Assembly: GCF_017315705.1 (NCBI RefSeq)
Contig: NZ_JAFLRF010000004.1
Span: forward strand, 310,001-374,000
Direction of reading: 5' to 3'
Length of the DNA stretch: 64,000 bases
Origin: Trinickia mobilis
GTDB taxonomy: Bacteria > Pseudomonadota > Gammaproteobacteria > Burkholderiales > Burkholderiaceae
The translations under genes were made by a program, and so were the position numbers. This document shows, piece after piece, positions 45,878 through 54,431 of this stretch (its first letter is position 1; each line of letters starts with the position of its first letter). The notes beneath the pieces are model-generated. The model was given only the letters and a program-made list of their open reading frames with translations. It ran no database searches and was not told the origin of the DNA.

Positions 45878-46756
45878 TCAAGTAAGGGAATCATCCGCGT
45901 GACTGTTGGCACGGGCAGGCGAAGCTGCTCCGCAGCACGCTTCGGCGGCAGCCCTCCTGGCAAATTCACGCAGCTTGAACTTCTGCACCTTTCCAGTCTC
46001 CGTGCGTTCGAATGTCGTGAAGATGACGCGCTTGGGCACTTTGAATTTCGCCAGTTTCGCGCGACAGTAGAGAATCATATCTTCTTCAGTCAGAGCATGC
46101 CCGGGCTTTACATTGATGAACGCCCATGGTGCCTCCCCCCATCGGGGATCCGGACCGGCAACCACGGCGACCTCGAGGATGGATCGGTGCGACAAGAGCA
46201 CCTCCTCCACCTCGATCGAGGAAATCTTTTCTCCACCCGAATTGATCATGTCCTTGGTCCGATCGCGAATCGCGATCTAACCGTCCGGGTCACGCACGGC
46301 AAGGTCGCCCGTGTGAAACCAACCGCCGCGAAACGCTTCCTCCGTCGCAGTCTCGTTCTTCAGGTACCCGCGCATGACCGTGTTGCCACGCACCACGACC
46401 TCATCTATCGTATTGCCGTCCCACGGCACGGATTTCAGTTCTTTGTCGACGACCTCAAGTGCCTCGCAAGCGGGGTAGCGCACGGCGCTGTCGATGACCT
46501 CAATCGCCAACGGCGGCGCGTCCATGCCTGCGAGCGCTGCCCCTACTACCTCGGTGTACTCCCGGTCATAGACCAGTACTTTGGACTCCGCATGTTCCAG
46601 CTGAAAACGAATCGCCGGCGCATCCAGTCGTGTGTTGATCGTATGGAGGACACGGCCTCCTGCGATTGCCGAGAAATGCATCTCGACCATTTCCGGAATG
46701 TTTGCCAACATCACGGACCCGACTTCGCCGGGTCCGGCGCCGTTTTGGTCGAGGAA
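45878..46756 (-). pseudogene. Acyl-CoA synthetase (AMP-forming) pseudogene with amber codon and internal deletion
   Basis: The N-part reads [40 protein letters not shown]. It then jumps at about [20 protein letters not shown] to the late region [33 protein letters not shown], and after a TAG (46277-46279) continues in the same frame as IAIRDRTKDMINSGGEKISS to the C-terminal catalytic Lys region (TGKVQKFKLREFA). The TAG replaces the usual Tyr of DPDGY. About 200 central residues, including the P-loop (AMP-binding) motif, are missing, and the first 60 or so residues are also lost. Clearly dead. Confidence 0.85.
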
Positions 46757-46760
46757 GGCG

Positions 46761-46930
46761 GAAGATGTGCCTCGCTGCCCGATGCTGTTCATCTGCGGAT
46801 CGCGCAAACCCTTCATGTTCCATTCGCCACAATGGGCCAGAGATTTGGGCGCACGACCGGGCTGTCAGGTGCTTGCCTTTGACACCGGGCACTGGGTAAT
46901 GCGAGAGGAGCCGCCCTCGCGTGACAAACG
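46761..46930 (+). pseudogene. Alpha/beta-hydrolase C-terminal fragment
   Basis: Reads [38 protein letters not shown]. This is the end of an epoxide hydrolase/haloacetate dehalogenase-type enzyme: acid-bearing strand, then the catalytic His in FDTGHWVM. It begins abruptly where the synthetase pseudogene on the other strand ends. No start or nucleophile part is present. Confidence 0.65.
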
Positions 46931-46941
46931 CAAGGCGCTTT

Positions 46942-48210
46942 CTAGCTACTCGCCGGGGACAGCTCCATGCGCTTTCGCTGCAGGAACCGGCGTACGGCCG
47001 GATCGGGTTCCAGGCCAATCGCGAGATCGTACGCGCCGAGCGCTTCGGCCGTCGCACCAGCACGCGCGAGCAGATCGGCGCGCGCGGCCCAGTACGGCTG
47101 ATAGTCGGCTAGCCGCGGATCGTCCGCATACAGCGCGAGCGCGTCGAGTGCCGCCTGCGGGCCGTCGCGTTCCGCCAGCGCGATCGCGCGGTTCACCGCG
47201 ACCACCGGCGACGCCGCGATCGCGAGCAGCGCATCGTAGAGCCGCACTATCTCGTCCCAGTTCGGGTGATGCGTCCGGCAGCGGTGCACGTGCGCAGACT
47301 GCAGCGCGGCCTCGAGCTGAAAGCGCCCGATTGCGTTGAATGCGCTCGCGCGCCTCAGCAGTGCGTCGGCTGCGTCGATCATCGGTGCGTCCCATGTCGC
47401 CGGATCCTGAGCCGACAGCGGCACGTATTCGCCGGCCGCATCGCGTCGCGCATCGCGCCGCGCCTGCGCATACAGCATCAGTGCGAGCAGACCAAGCGTC
47501 TCTGGCTCATCGGGCAGCAGCTCGACGAGCAGTTGCGCAAGAAACAGCGCCTCGCCGGCGAGATCGCGCCGCACGGAATCGCCGCCGACGGGGTCAGTCC
47601 ACCCTTGCGCATATGCCGCGTAGACCGCTTCCAGCACCGAAGCGAGACGGCCGGGCAACTCCTCGCGCTCGGGCACGCTGAACGGAATGCCCGCGTCGCG
47701 GATCTTGTTCTTCGCCCGCACGAGGCGCTTGCTCATCGCGGCGGGCGACATCAGGAACGCGGATGCGATCGTCTTCGCTTCGAGCCCCAGCACCACCTGC
47801 AGCATCAGCGGCGTGCGAATCGCAGCCTCGAGCGCAGGGTGTGTGCACGCGAACAGCAGCGCAAGACGCCTGTCGGGCAACGCGCCTGCTTCACGCTCGT
47901 CGATCTCGTCGGCGAGGATCGCGAGCTGGTTCGCCACTTCATCGCCGACCCAGCGATGGCGCGCGCCGTCGATTGCCCGGCGGCGCGCAACCGTCATCAG
48001 CCACGCCTCGGGATTCGCGGGGCAGCCGCGCTCCGGCCAGTCCGCGAGCGCGGCCGCAAACGCGTCGGCTAGCGCGTCCTCGGCCGCTGCAACGTCGCGC
48101 GTGCGCATCGCCAGCAGCGCGACGAGCTTGCCGTAGCTGCGACGAGCGACCGCCTCCGCAATCGAATGCGCGGCGCCGTCAGCGTCACGATCGCCGCCGG
48201 ACAGACTCAT
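46942..48210 (-). CDS. ECF sigma factor, ECF42-like with C-terminal extension
   Basis: 422 residues. Region 2 (AAEDALADAFAAALADWPER, PEAWLMTVARRRAIDGARHR) and region 4 (HPALEAAIRTPLMLQVVLGL, SPAAMSKRLVRAKNKIRDAG) are followed by a long helical extension with TPR-like repeats (AIALAERDGPQAALDALALY, AGATAEALGAYDLAIGLEPD). This architecture and the coupled DGPF-domain gene upstream (ATGA overlap at 48207-48210) are the signature of ECF42-group sigma factors, which have no classical anti-sigma factor. The signal and regulon here are unknown. Confidence 0.9.
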   Translation of the reverse strand: MSLSGGDRDADGAAHSIAEAVARRSYGKLVALLAMRTRDVAAAEDALADAFAAALADWPERGCPANPEAWLMTVARRRAIDGARHRWVGDEVANQLAILADEIDEREAGALPDRRLALLFACTHPALEAAIRTPLMLQVVLGLEAKTIASAFLMSPAAMSKRLVRAKNKIRDAGIPFSVPEREELPGRLASVLEAVYAAYAQGWTDPVGGDSVRRDLAGEALFLAQLLVELLPDEPETLGLLALMLYAQARRDARRDAAGEYVPLSAQDPATWDAPMIDAADALLRRASAFNAIGRFQLEAALQSAHVHRCRTHHPNWDEIVRLYDALLAIAASPVVAVNRAIALAERDGPQAALDALALYADDPRLADYQPYWAARADLLARAGATAEALGAYDLAIGLEPDPAVRRFLQRKRMELSPASS

Positions 48211-48578
48211 GCGGCAGATGGCTCATTGTAGGGAGCTGTCCAGACCGGGCGCACTTCCATGATGCCGTGCCCCGCGCCGGGACAACGCGAGGCCCACGCG
48301 ATCGCCGCGTCCAGGTTGGGCACGTCGATCAGGAAATAGCCGGCGAGTTGCTCCTTCGAATCGGAATACGGTCCGTCAAGCACCTGCGGCTTGCCGTCGA
48401 CGAGCCGCACCGTGGTGGCCGTGTTCGTGTGCTGCAGCCGGTTGCCGCCCACCAGCGCCTCCGCCTTTGTCAACGCTTCCGAGTACGCCTGATACGCGGC
48501 GACCCCTTGCTGCCGTTCACTGTCGGTCATCTGGTTCCAGCGATTTTCTTCCGAATAGATCATCAATAGGTATTGCAT
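48207..48578 (-). CDS. DGPF/YCII-domain protein partnered with the ECF sigma factor
   Basis: 123 residues. The family motif is DGPYSDSKEQLAGYFLID; the start MQYLLMIYSEENRW is also typical. GGAGG before the ATG at 48578 fixes the start, five codons after an upstream ATG. DGPF proteins are the conserved partners of ECF42 sigma factors and may serve as sensor or regulator. Stop and sigma start overlap (ATGA). Confidence 0.9.
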   Translation of the reverse strand: MQYLLMIYSEENRWNQMTDSERQQGVAAYQAYSEALTKAEALVGGNRLQHTNTATTVRLVDGKPQVLDGPYSDSKEQLAGYFLIDVPNLDAAIAWASRCPGAGHGIMEVRPVWTAPYNEPSAA

Positions 48579-49341
48579 ATGAGCCTCCGTCATGGGGTTG
48601 AGGCGGACGAATTACATCGGGCCGCCATCACAATGACGCGCGGGCCGCATGCTGACGGACAGGATGCGTCGAAGAAAATCGCCTTCCGTTCCCATCCAAA
48701 TCCGACCGCATCCGGTAGTCCGTAGCCTGCCAGTCGGGCGACCGGCCCGTATGGTAGGCCTTGAATCTCGCATTCATTTCAACACCTTTAATTTGGGTAT
48801 GGCAACCTACAGGGCATGATTGGCACCCAGCTGCTGGCCGCTGAACTGACCGCTCCCTCAATGCGGGCCGACTTGAACGCCCGTGCGAGGTCACGATGCA
48901 CACGCCGGGCGACACCCAGCATCGTGTCGCCGCGGCGCTTTTACCCCCGAACAGCCGCGACGTGATCTCCAGCCAGACGCCGGTTTCGAGGACCAAGGTC
49001 CGCTGTCTTGCGCAGAGCCGCCGCTTGAATGTCCGTCGGAGCGCCCGAGCGAGCGGCCGGTGATGGCCGATAGTGTTGCAAAAAGGGGGGTGACCATAGA
49101 TTTCAACACTATCGGCCGAACCCAGTCCCACGGCGCACTTCGGAAATCGCCCCCGCTTGCGACCTGCTGCGACCAGAGGCCCCACCCTTGAAGCAATTGG
49201 GCGGCTATCGGCCTATCATAGGCAACCGCACCCTAGCCAGCCTGCTCAGGCGGAAGAGCCGAGCGCCGATCCACGATCTTTCGCCGGAAAAGACGCGGTC
49301 TGAATTCTGCTCGCAGGATATTTCGCGAAAGGACTTTGATC
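48579..49341. other. Intergenic with inverted repeat; no intact gene
   Basis: About 760 bases upstream of the sigma operon and the methyltransferase. The left part must hold the sigma operon promoter. The right part contains a perfect inverted repeat (49065-49117, listed separately). Open frames here lack ribosome sites and motifs. Confidence 0.4.
49065..49117. repeat. Perfect 14-bp inverted repeat, possible insertion-element end
   Basis: GGCCGATAGTGTTG (49065-49078) and CAACACTATCGGCC (49104-49117) are exact reverse complements separated by 25 bases that include a run of six G. The TGTTGCAAA core recalls the ends of IS6-family elements, of which a transposase fragment is present at 59979-60404. 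No transposase is adjacent. Confidence 0.55.
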
Positions 49342-50340
49342 ATGGATGACGTCTCTCCGCAAGCCTTCATAGATGCCGTAAGCGGATTTCAGAAGACCGC
49401 TGCGGTGAAAGCCGCAGTAGCGCTCGATCTGTTCACCGCGATCGAGAATGAAAATGGCGAGCTCTCGCGCATATCGAGCCGCGTGCAGGCCTCCGAGCGC
49501 GGTGTGCGCATGCTGTGCGATTACCTGACCGTGCAGGGGTTTCTGCAGAAAGAGACGGGATGCTATCGATTGACACCCTCGACTTCCGCGTTCCTTACGA
49601 CTTCCTCTCCGGCCTGGATGGGAAGCGTCGTCGATTTTCTTGCGGCCCCTGAAATGATGGCACTGTGGCTGGACGATCCGGTTGCGTTCGTTCGCAACGG
49701 CGGATCTGTAGGGCTGGGCAACATGGCCCCGGACCACCCCGTCTGGGTGAAATTCGCGCGCGCGATGGTGCCTTTTGTGGCGCCAACCGCACAGAACATA
49801 GCTCAACAAGTGAGCACATGGCCGCAAGCACCGAAGCGCGTGCTCGATATTGCCGCCGGGCACGGGGTATTCGGAATCGCGATCGCCAAGGCCGTCCCCG
49901 GCGCACAAGTCGTGGCGACCGACTGGCAAGCGGTACTGGAGGTCGCGAAGGAAAATGCTGCGGCGGCCGGTGTGAGCGCGCGCCATCACACGATCGCGGG
50001 CAGCGCGTTTGAAGTCGAATGGGGAACGAATTTCGATCTCGCGCTGATCACGAATTTCCTGCACCACTTCGATCGGCCAACCTGCGTAGAACTGCTCTCG
50101 AAGGTACGCAGGAGCCTCAGCCCCGGAGGGCGAATACTCGCGGTGGATTTCGTTCCTAATGCGGATCGCGTGTCGCCCCCGTTCGCCGCTGCGTTCTCCT
50201 TCGTGATGCTTGCGTCCACACCACGAGGTGATGCGTACACTGTGCGCGAGTTCGAGGAGATAGGCAGCGAAGCAGGGTTTTCAAAGGTAAGCGTAGTGCC
50301 GCTGCCCCCTTCGCCGGAAAGTCTCATCACATTCGAGTAG
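49342..50340 (+). CDS. SAM-dependent methyltransferase (O-methyltransferase type)
   Basis: 332 residues. N-terminal winged-helix dimerisation domain (AFIDAVSGFQKTAAVKAAVA, RGVRMLCDYLTVQGFLQKE) and C-terminal class I methyltransferase domain with SAM motif VLDIAAGHGVFGIAIAKAVP and acid VVATDWQAVL. The layout is that of acetylserotonin/hydroxyneurosporene-type O-methyltransferases (methyltransf_2). The ATG at 49342 follows AAAGGA; a TTG two codons earlier is less likely. The acceptor is unknown. Stands alone. Confidence 0.87.
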   Translation: MDDVSPQAFIDAVSGFQKTAAVKAAVALDLFTAIENENGELSRISSRVQASERGVRMLCDYLTVQGFLQKETGCYRLTPSTSAFLTTSSPAWMGSVVDFLAAPEMMALWLDDPVAFVRNGGSVGLGNMAPDHPVWVKFARAMVPFVAPTAQNIAQQVSTWPQAPKRVLDIAAGHGVFGIAIAKAVPGAQVVATDWQAVLEVAKENAAAAGVSARHHTIAGSAFEVEWGTNFDLALITNFLHHFDRPTCVELLSKVRRSLSPGGRILAVDFVPNADRVSPPFAAAFSFVMLASTPRGDAYTVREFEEIGSEAGFSKVSVVPLPPSPESLITFE

Positions 50341-50471
50341 CACGCTGCCTGGCTCTGCGCGACGCACGGACGGCGCTGTCTGTGCCGCCGCTCACGGCGG
50401 CTTGCGGGGCAACCATGTTTTCGACTGGGTGGTGCTGACCACCTGCTGCCTGTTATGACCGGCAGCACCCT

Positions 50472-50843
50472 TCACTGCCGTTCGCCACTGGCCGCTTCGG
50501 CGATGGCTATATTGCGAAGTACGAGGGTGGGGAGGGTAAGCTGACAACCAAAGAGTTCGACACAGAGAAGAGGCGCCGCCGGGGGTGCCTCTAATCTGTT
50601 GTGCGCGTGATCGAGGTCAGCGCGTTCGGGCTGCTCCGCGGTTTGATCCACCATTCGATGAACTAAGCCCGCGTATTCGAGTAGCTCAAGACGTTTCGAG
50701 ACGGCGGCCAGCGACATTTTTAGCGCTGCGCTAACTCGCCCCCAGTGAGTTCCCTGCGAGCAAACTCTGCGCGGCTTTTGACGTCGAGCTCCATGTGCAA
50801 GGGCGCGAAAAACGGCGTCCAGTTCGCGCCCTTGATCGACCAT
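50472..50843 (-). pseudogene. ArsR-family regulator disrupted by frameshifts
   Basis: The start MVDQGRELDAVFRALAHGAR and the recognition helix segment MSLAAVSKRLELLEYAGLVH are clear ArsR/SmtB signatures. The stretch between them matches only in another frame (AEFARRELTGGELAQR), and after VHRMVDQ the frame is again lost. At least two indels, so it is not functional. Confidence 0.75.
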
Positions 50844-50915
50844 CTGGCGAGGTCTGCAGGCCCTTAGAGACGGCCTTCACCTGGCCGCCCTCTTGGAGAG
50901 CCACAACGCCCATGG

Positions 50916-51392
50916 TTACTCCTTTCCGGAGTGCGCGCTCTCGATGGGGTAGGGGTCGTCCAGAACGATGGATCCGGTCTCCAGCAGGGACTTGAGGTTG
51001 GAGATTATTTTCGGCCAGCCGCCGGACACCGCCTCGATGAGTTTCGAGGGTTCGCGCTCGATGGTGTGTGTGATGGAGAGCTTGACCGCCGTTCCACTGG
51101 ACTCCAGTTCCATCGCGCATTGCGACTCGCCTTCGGCCTTGAGCTCGGGCTTGTTCTGATGCTGCCAGCGGATCACCAAGCGCCGTGGCGGCACCGCCTC
51201 GACGATTTCGCCGGCGTCGAAGATCTGACCGTCGCCGGACACCAACTTCCACGCGGATCCTGCGGTCCACTGGCTTTCGCAATGCATGCCGAACCAGTAC
51301 TGCTTCATGAACTCCACGTCGGTCAGTGCAGACCACAACTTCTCCGGCGTGGTGCGGATGTAGGTCACGTAAACAAAGATCGATCTAGTCAT
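50916..51392 (-). CDS. SRPBCC (AHSA1-like) protein
   Basis: 158 residues of START/AHSA1 fold: FVYVTYIRTTPEKLWSALTD, FMKQYWFGMHCESQWTAGSA and the C-terminal helix GGWPKIISNLKSLLETG. This family is usually the second gene of an ArsR-SRPBCC pair, and the tail of an ArsR gene indeed overlaps its start by 8 bases. With the regulator truncated, expression is uncertain. Probably binds a hydrophobic small molecule; function unknown. Confidence 0.85.
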   Translation of the reverse strand: MTRSIFVYVTYIRTTPEKLWSALTDVEFMKQYWFGMHCESQWTAGSAWKLVSGDGQIFDAGEIVEAVPPRRLVIRWQHQNKPELKAEGESQCAMELESSGTAVKLSITHTIEREPSKLIEAVSGGWPKIISNLKSLLETGSIVLDDPYPIESAHSGKE

Positions 51393-51501
51393 TGCCTTTC
51401 TCCAAGCGTTTTTTCAGGTCTGAGAGCGCCTCGATGTGCGGCTTGTCGAACTTGGCAATCCAGCGCTCGTAGATCTCCTGTAGCGGTACTGGATCGACTG
51501 A
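51385..51501 (-). pseudogene. C-terminal fragment of an ArsR regulator
   Basis: Reads VPLQEIYERWIAKFDKPHIE, ALSDLKKRLEKGND and stops at 51385-51387, overlapping the SRPBCC start. This is the usual C-terminal helix of ArsR proteins paired with SRPBCC genes. A stop a few codons upstream (near 51501) and loss of similarity show the DNA-binding part has been removed by a rearrangement. Confidence 0.7.
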
Positions 51502-51979
51502 TCAACAATCGCCGACAGGCACTAATCGAGGCCACGCTGCTTGCTCGCCGCATTGAATGGCCGTTTTGTTGCGCCGAATTTCGCTGCTGCCCGTTCCGCT
51601 TTTGGCCGACTGCCGCCCGACGCGGTCGGCAGAAACCGACCCGTTCCAGCCCTTCGGCCAGTTTCTGCGGAAGTCTCCACCACGTTCAAAAGCGGCCGTT
51701 CCGGCTCGATCGAGCAAGCCGGACGCCGTTGGAGGGAAAGCGAGTGCCGAGTGCCCCCCATGAGCAATCAGACCCTGCCAATGCGAAAGGACTCCAGCGA
51801 AACCAGGGAGAAAGTGAGAATCAGGTTTACACCGAAATTCGCCCGTAGGAGTGCCACAGTTAACCAAGAGCCTGTCTGTGCGGCAACCGCTTTCCCGCCA
51901 GCAACCGCCACATTTAGCACCAAAAGGTCGATCCCCCCAGAAAGGCCATTCGGTTCAAACGTCCCTGAATGGTCAACGC

Positions 51980-52228
51980 CTACTTGGACGCGTCCGGCTT
52001 CGCGCCCCCCGCTGTTCCGTGTTGCGCTGCAATGCTGGCCTGGGCAGCCTGGAGATCGGCAGGATATTTGCCGATGTCACGTTTTGCCGGGTTGTAGCCG
52101 GCTTTAACGAGCTGCGCCAACTCTTGGCGCACCTGCGCGCGGGTGACAGGTGTATTGGCTTGTTGCGCGAACGAAATGACAGGCGCCGCGAGTGAGACGG
52201 CAACGATGATCTGAAAAACGGATTTCAT
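51980..52228 (-). CDS. DUF4148 secreted protein (third copy)
   Basis: 82 residues: signal MKSVFQIIVAVSLAAPVISF, then the DUF4148 block TRAQVRQELAQLVKAGYNPA with KYPADLQAAQASIAAQ. AAGGAG/AAGGAT precede the ATG. More compact than the pair near 10 kb because it lacks the long Ala/Pro linker. Unknown function. Confidence 0.85.
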   Translation of the reverse strand: MKSVFQIIVAVSLAAPVISFAQQANTPVTRAQVRQELAQLVKAGYNPAKRDIGKYPADLQAAQASIAAQHGTAGGAKPDASK

Positions 52229-52639
52229 AATCCTTGACTCCTTCTTCTTGTGAGTGCATTCAAGAATAGATCAACGGCCTTAGCGGAAGATGACGTCGGG
52301 ATTACATTTGTGTCATCTTCCACACACGAAAAATAACCAGCGCCGCTGACGCCTGCACGCCCCCACGCACTGTCCCAGAGCCTCCCGCTTCCTGCAGCCG
52401 CGACACCCACTGGTGATCCACGGCAGCTCACACCGACAGCCAGGCCTGCCGCGGCAAAAGTAGCAGTCTTCTCCGCAATACATCTTAAAAAAATCAATGG
52501 CTTGCGTTTCGAGTCAGTCATCAGGCGTCTGTCAATCGCACAGTGTGTCGTTCGGCGATTCACTCGTTCGAGGCAAGACGCAGCGGCACCGGGTTCGGTG
52601 GGTTCCCCGTCAAGCCATCCTAAGGAGATTCCCTTAGTC

Positions 52640-53174
52640 CACGCCGATGGCGCTCCGCTCTTGCGGAAGTCGGCCTACTCCAATTTATTACAATTTTATT
52701 GATCTGATATTTCAGATTGACCGCTTTTTTTCGGCATCCCAGGACCCCTTTTAGAAGGCGCCGGGTCGATCGAAGACCGAATGCTGCAAGCTTGTTCGGG
52801 ACGTTTCTACCGCCCCACCGGTCCGATATACGGACTTGTCGACGCGTCGTCCTCGCCGCTTGACATAGCGGGAGGGGGGCGACGCCCAGCGATCAAGGGA
52901 AGAAGGGAACTCCTACAAGACCTTACATTCGGACGGTTTTCATACCTCAATCGATATTACATATTTGTTACTGCTATAGATGATAGGTTATCGTTAGAAC
53001 AACTTTATTTAACTGTCTGTAATCAACCCGCATCAATATTGTTTGTTGTCGAAAGAGAAATAGTGAATTGCGCAAATCAACGCGCAGAGCGGCACTTAAT
53101 TCGAACGTTCAATTTGATTAAAAAACATCGAATCAAATTAATTCGGAAAATAAATCGATAATCAAGGAGACGAT
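52640..53174. promoter_or_regulatory. AT-rich upstream region of the porin
   Basis: Base composition drops sharply here compared with the flanks, most strongly at 52930-53165. It contains an inverted repeat AATTTGATT (53111-53119) / AATCAAATT (53131-53139) about 40 bases before the porin start, a plausible operator. An open frame (52781-53161) runs through it but has no ribosome site and looks incidental. The remaining bases 52229-52640 show nothing I recognise. A natural H-NS target. Confidence 0.55.
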
Positions 53175-54320
53175 GTGAGAAGTCCAAAGCTTCATGTACC
53201 TGTCATCGCTATTTTGGTGGCCGCTTCAAACGCAAATGCGCAAAGCAGTGTCACGCTTTACGGATCCATCGATGTCGCTCTGGCCTATTTCAACAATACC
53301 GGTCACGCTTCGGTATTCCAGATGCAAAACGGCGATCTCCAGTCGACTTTTTGGGGTTTGCGAGGCAATGAAGATCTCGGCGGAGGGTTGAAGGCGCTGT
53401 TCGATCTGGAAAGCGGTGTAGACATCACCTCCGGACACCTTCAGAACGGCGGCCGTGAATTCGGTCGTCAATCTTATGTTGGCTTGCAGAGCGACAAGTT
53501 GGGCACGGTGACCTTAGGGCGGCAATACGATCCGACGGTAGATCTGGTTCAGCCCATCACGGCCGACGTCTATGGTCCGGCGTTCGCGACACCAGGGGAT
53601 GCCGACAACAATGACGGCACCGTCTGGGTGGACAACGCGATCAAGTATGCGAGTCCCACATATGCAGGATTTCAGTATGAATTGATGTACGCGGTCGGCG
53701 GCGTGCCCGGCAGCGTGTCCTCAGGGCACACATACTCTGCGGCGGCGCTTTACAGCAACGGTGGCCTTAGCCTGGCCACGGGCTATCTCTTTGCGAAGAA
53801 CGACGGCCCGGCCGGCGCCGGCACTGCCGATCTGACGCAGAACAACGCCGTCACGCCGCTTTTCGACGCGGTGGCGATGGTGGGGTCCCGTCAGATCGTG
53901 CAAGTCGCAGCGCAGTATGTCGTGGGCAATCTGACGGGCAACGTGCGTTACAGCAACGCACAATACAAACCCTACATGAGCTTCGGTGCTTTCAACCGCA
54001 CTGAGACTTTCAACATTGCCGGTGCGTCATTGGCCTATCAGGTCACGCCGGCCGAGCTGCTGTCGCTGGGCTATGTTTATGCCAAGTCGAACGGTGGCTC
54101 ATCCGCGACATATAACAACGTGGCGGCAAGTTCCGCATACAGTCTGAGCAAGACCACCACACTCTATGCCACTGCGGCTTATTCACATGCGAGTGGCACA
54201 ACCTTCAGCGGCGACGGAACAACGCTCGTATCCGCCGGCGGCTCCATCGGCGACGTAACCTCGAGTTCAGGCACGCCGAATCAGGTGGGGGTGATGATCG
54301 GCATGGTTCATAAGTTCTAA
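53175..54320 (+). CDS. Outer-membrane general porin (Gram-negative porin family 4)
   Basis: 381 residues from a GTG at 53175 with AAGGAG 5 bases upstream. Signal peptide ends near NANA; the mature start QSSVTLYGSIDVALAYFNNT and the blocks FWGLRGNEDLGGGLKALFDL, GRQSYVGLQSDKLGTVTLGRQYD are those of Burkholderia trimeric porins, and the chain ends in the required aromatic (MVHKF). Sixteen beta strands expected. It opens a same-strand run with a propeller protein and an MFS carrier, so it may admit their substrate. Confidence 0.93.
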   Translation: MRSPKLHVPVIAILVAASNANAQSSVTLYGSIDVALAYFNNTGHASVFQMQNGDLQSTFWGLRGNEDLGGGLKALFDLESGVDITSGHLQNGGREFGRQSYVGLQSDKLGTVTLGRQYDPTVDLVQPITADVYGPAFATPGDADNNDGTVWVDNAIKYASPTYAGFQYELMYAVGGVPGSVSSGHTYSAAALYSNGGLSLATGYLFAKNDGPAGAGTADLTQNNAVTPLFDAVAMVGSRQIVQVAAQYVVGNLTGNVRYSNAQYKPYMSFGAFNRTETFNIAGASLAYQVTPAELLSLGYVYAKSNGGSSATYNNVAASSAYSLSKTTTLYATAAYSHASGTTFSGDGTTLVSAGGSIGDVTSSSGTPNQVGVMIGMVHKF

Positions 54321-54431
54321 GGTTTCGAAACCCGCTAGCCGGCTGCTTGAAAGCCGCGGCCTGAACCGCCGCACTAAATGCGCAAGCATAACCACTATTC
54401 ACTCAAATCCAAATCATCGACTGGAGGAAGC

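Noticed and set aside
52781-53161. 126-codon frame upstream of the porin
   Set aside because: It crosses the GC-to-AT transition, has no ribosome site and no family resemblance, and its second half is the AT-rich regulatory region.
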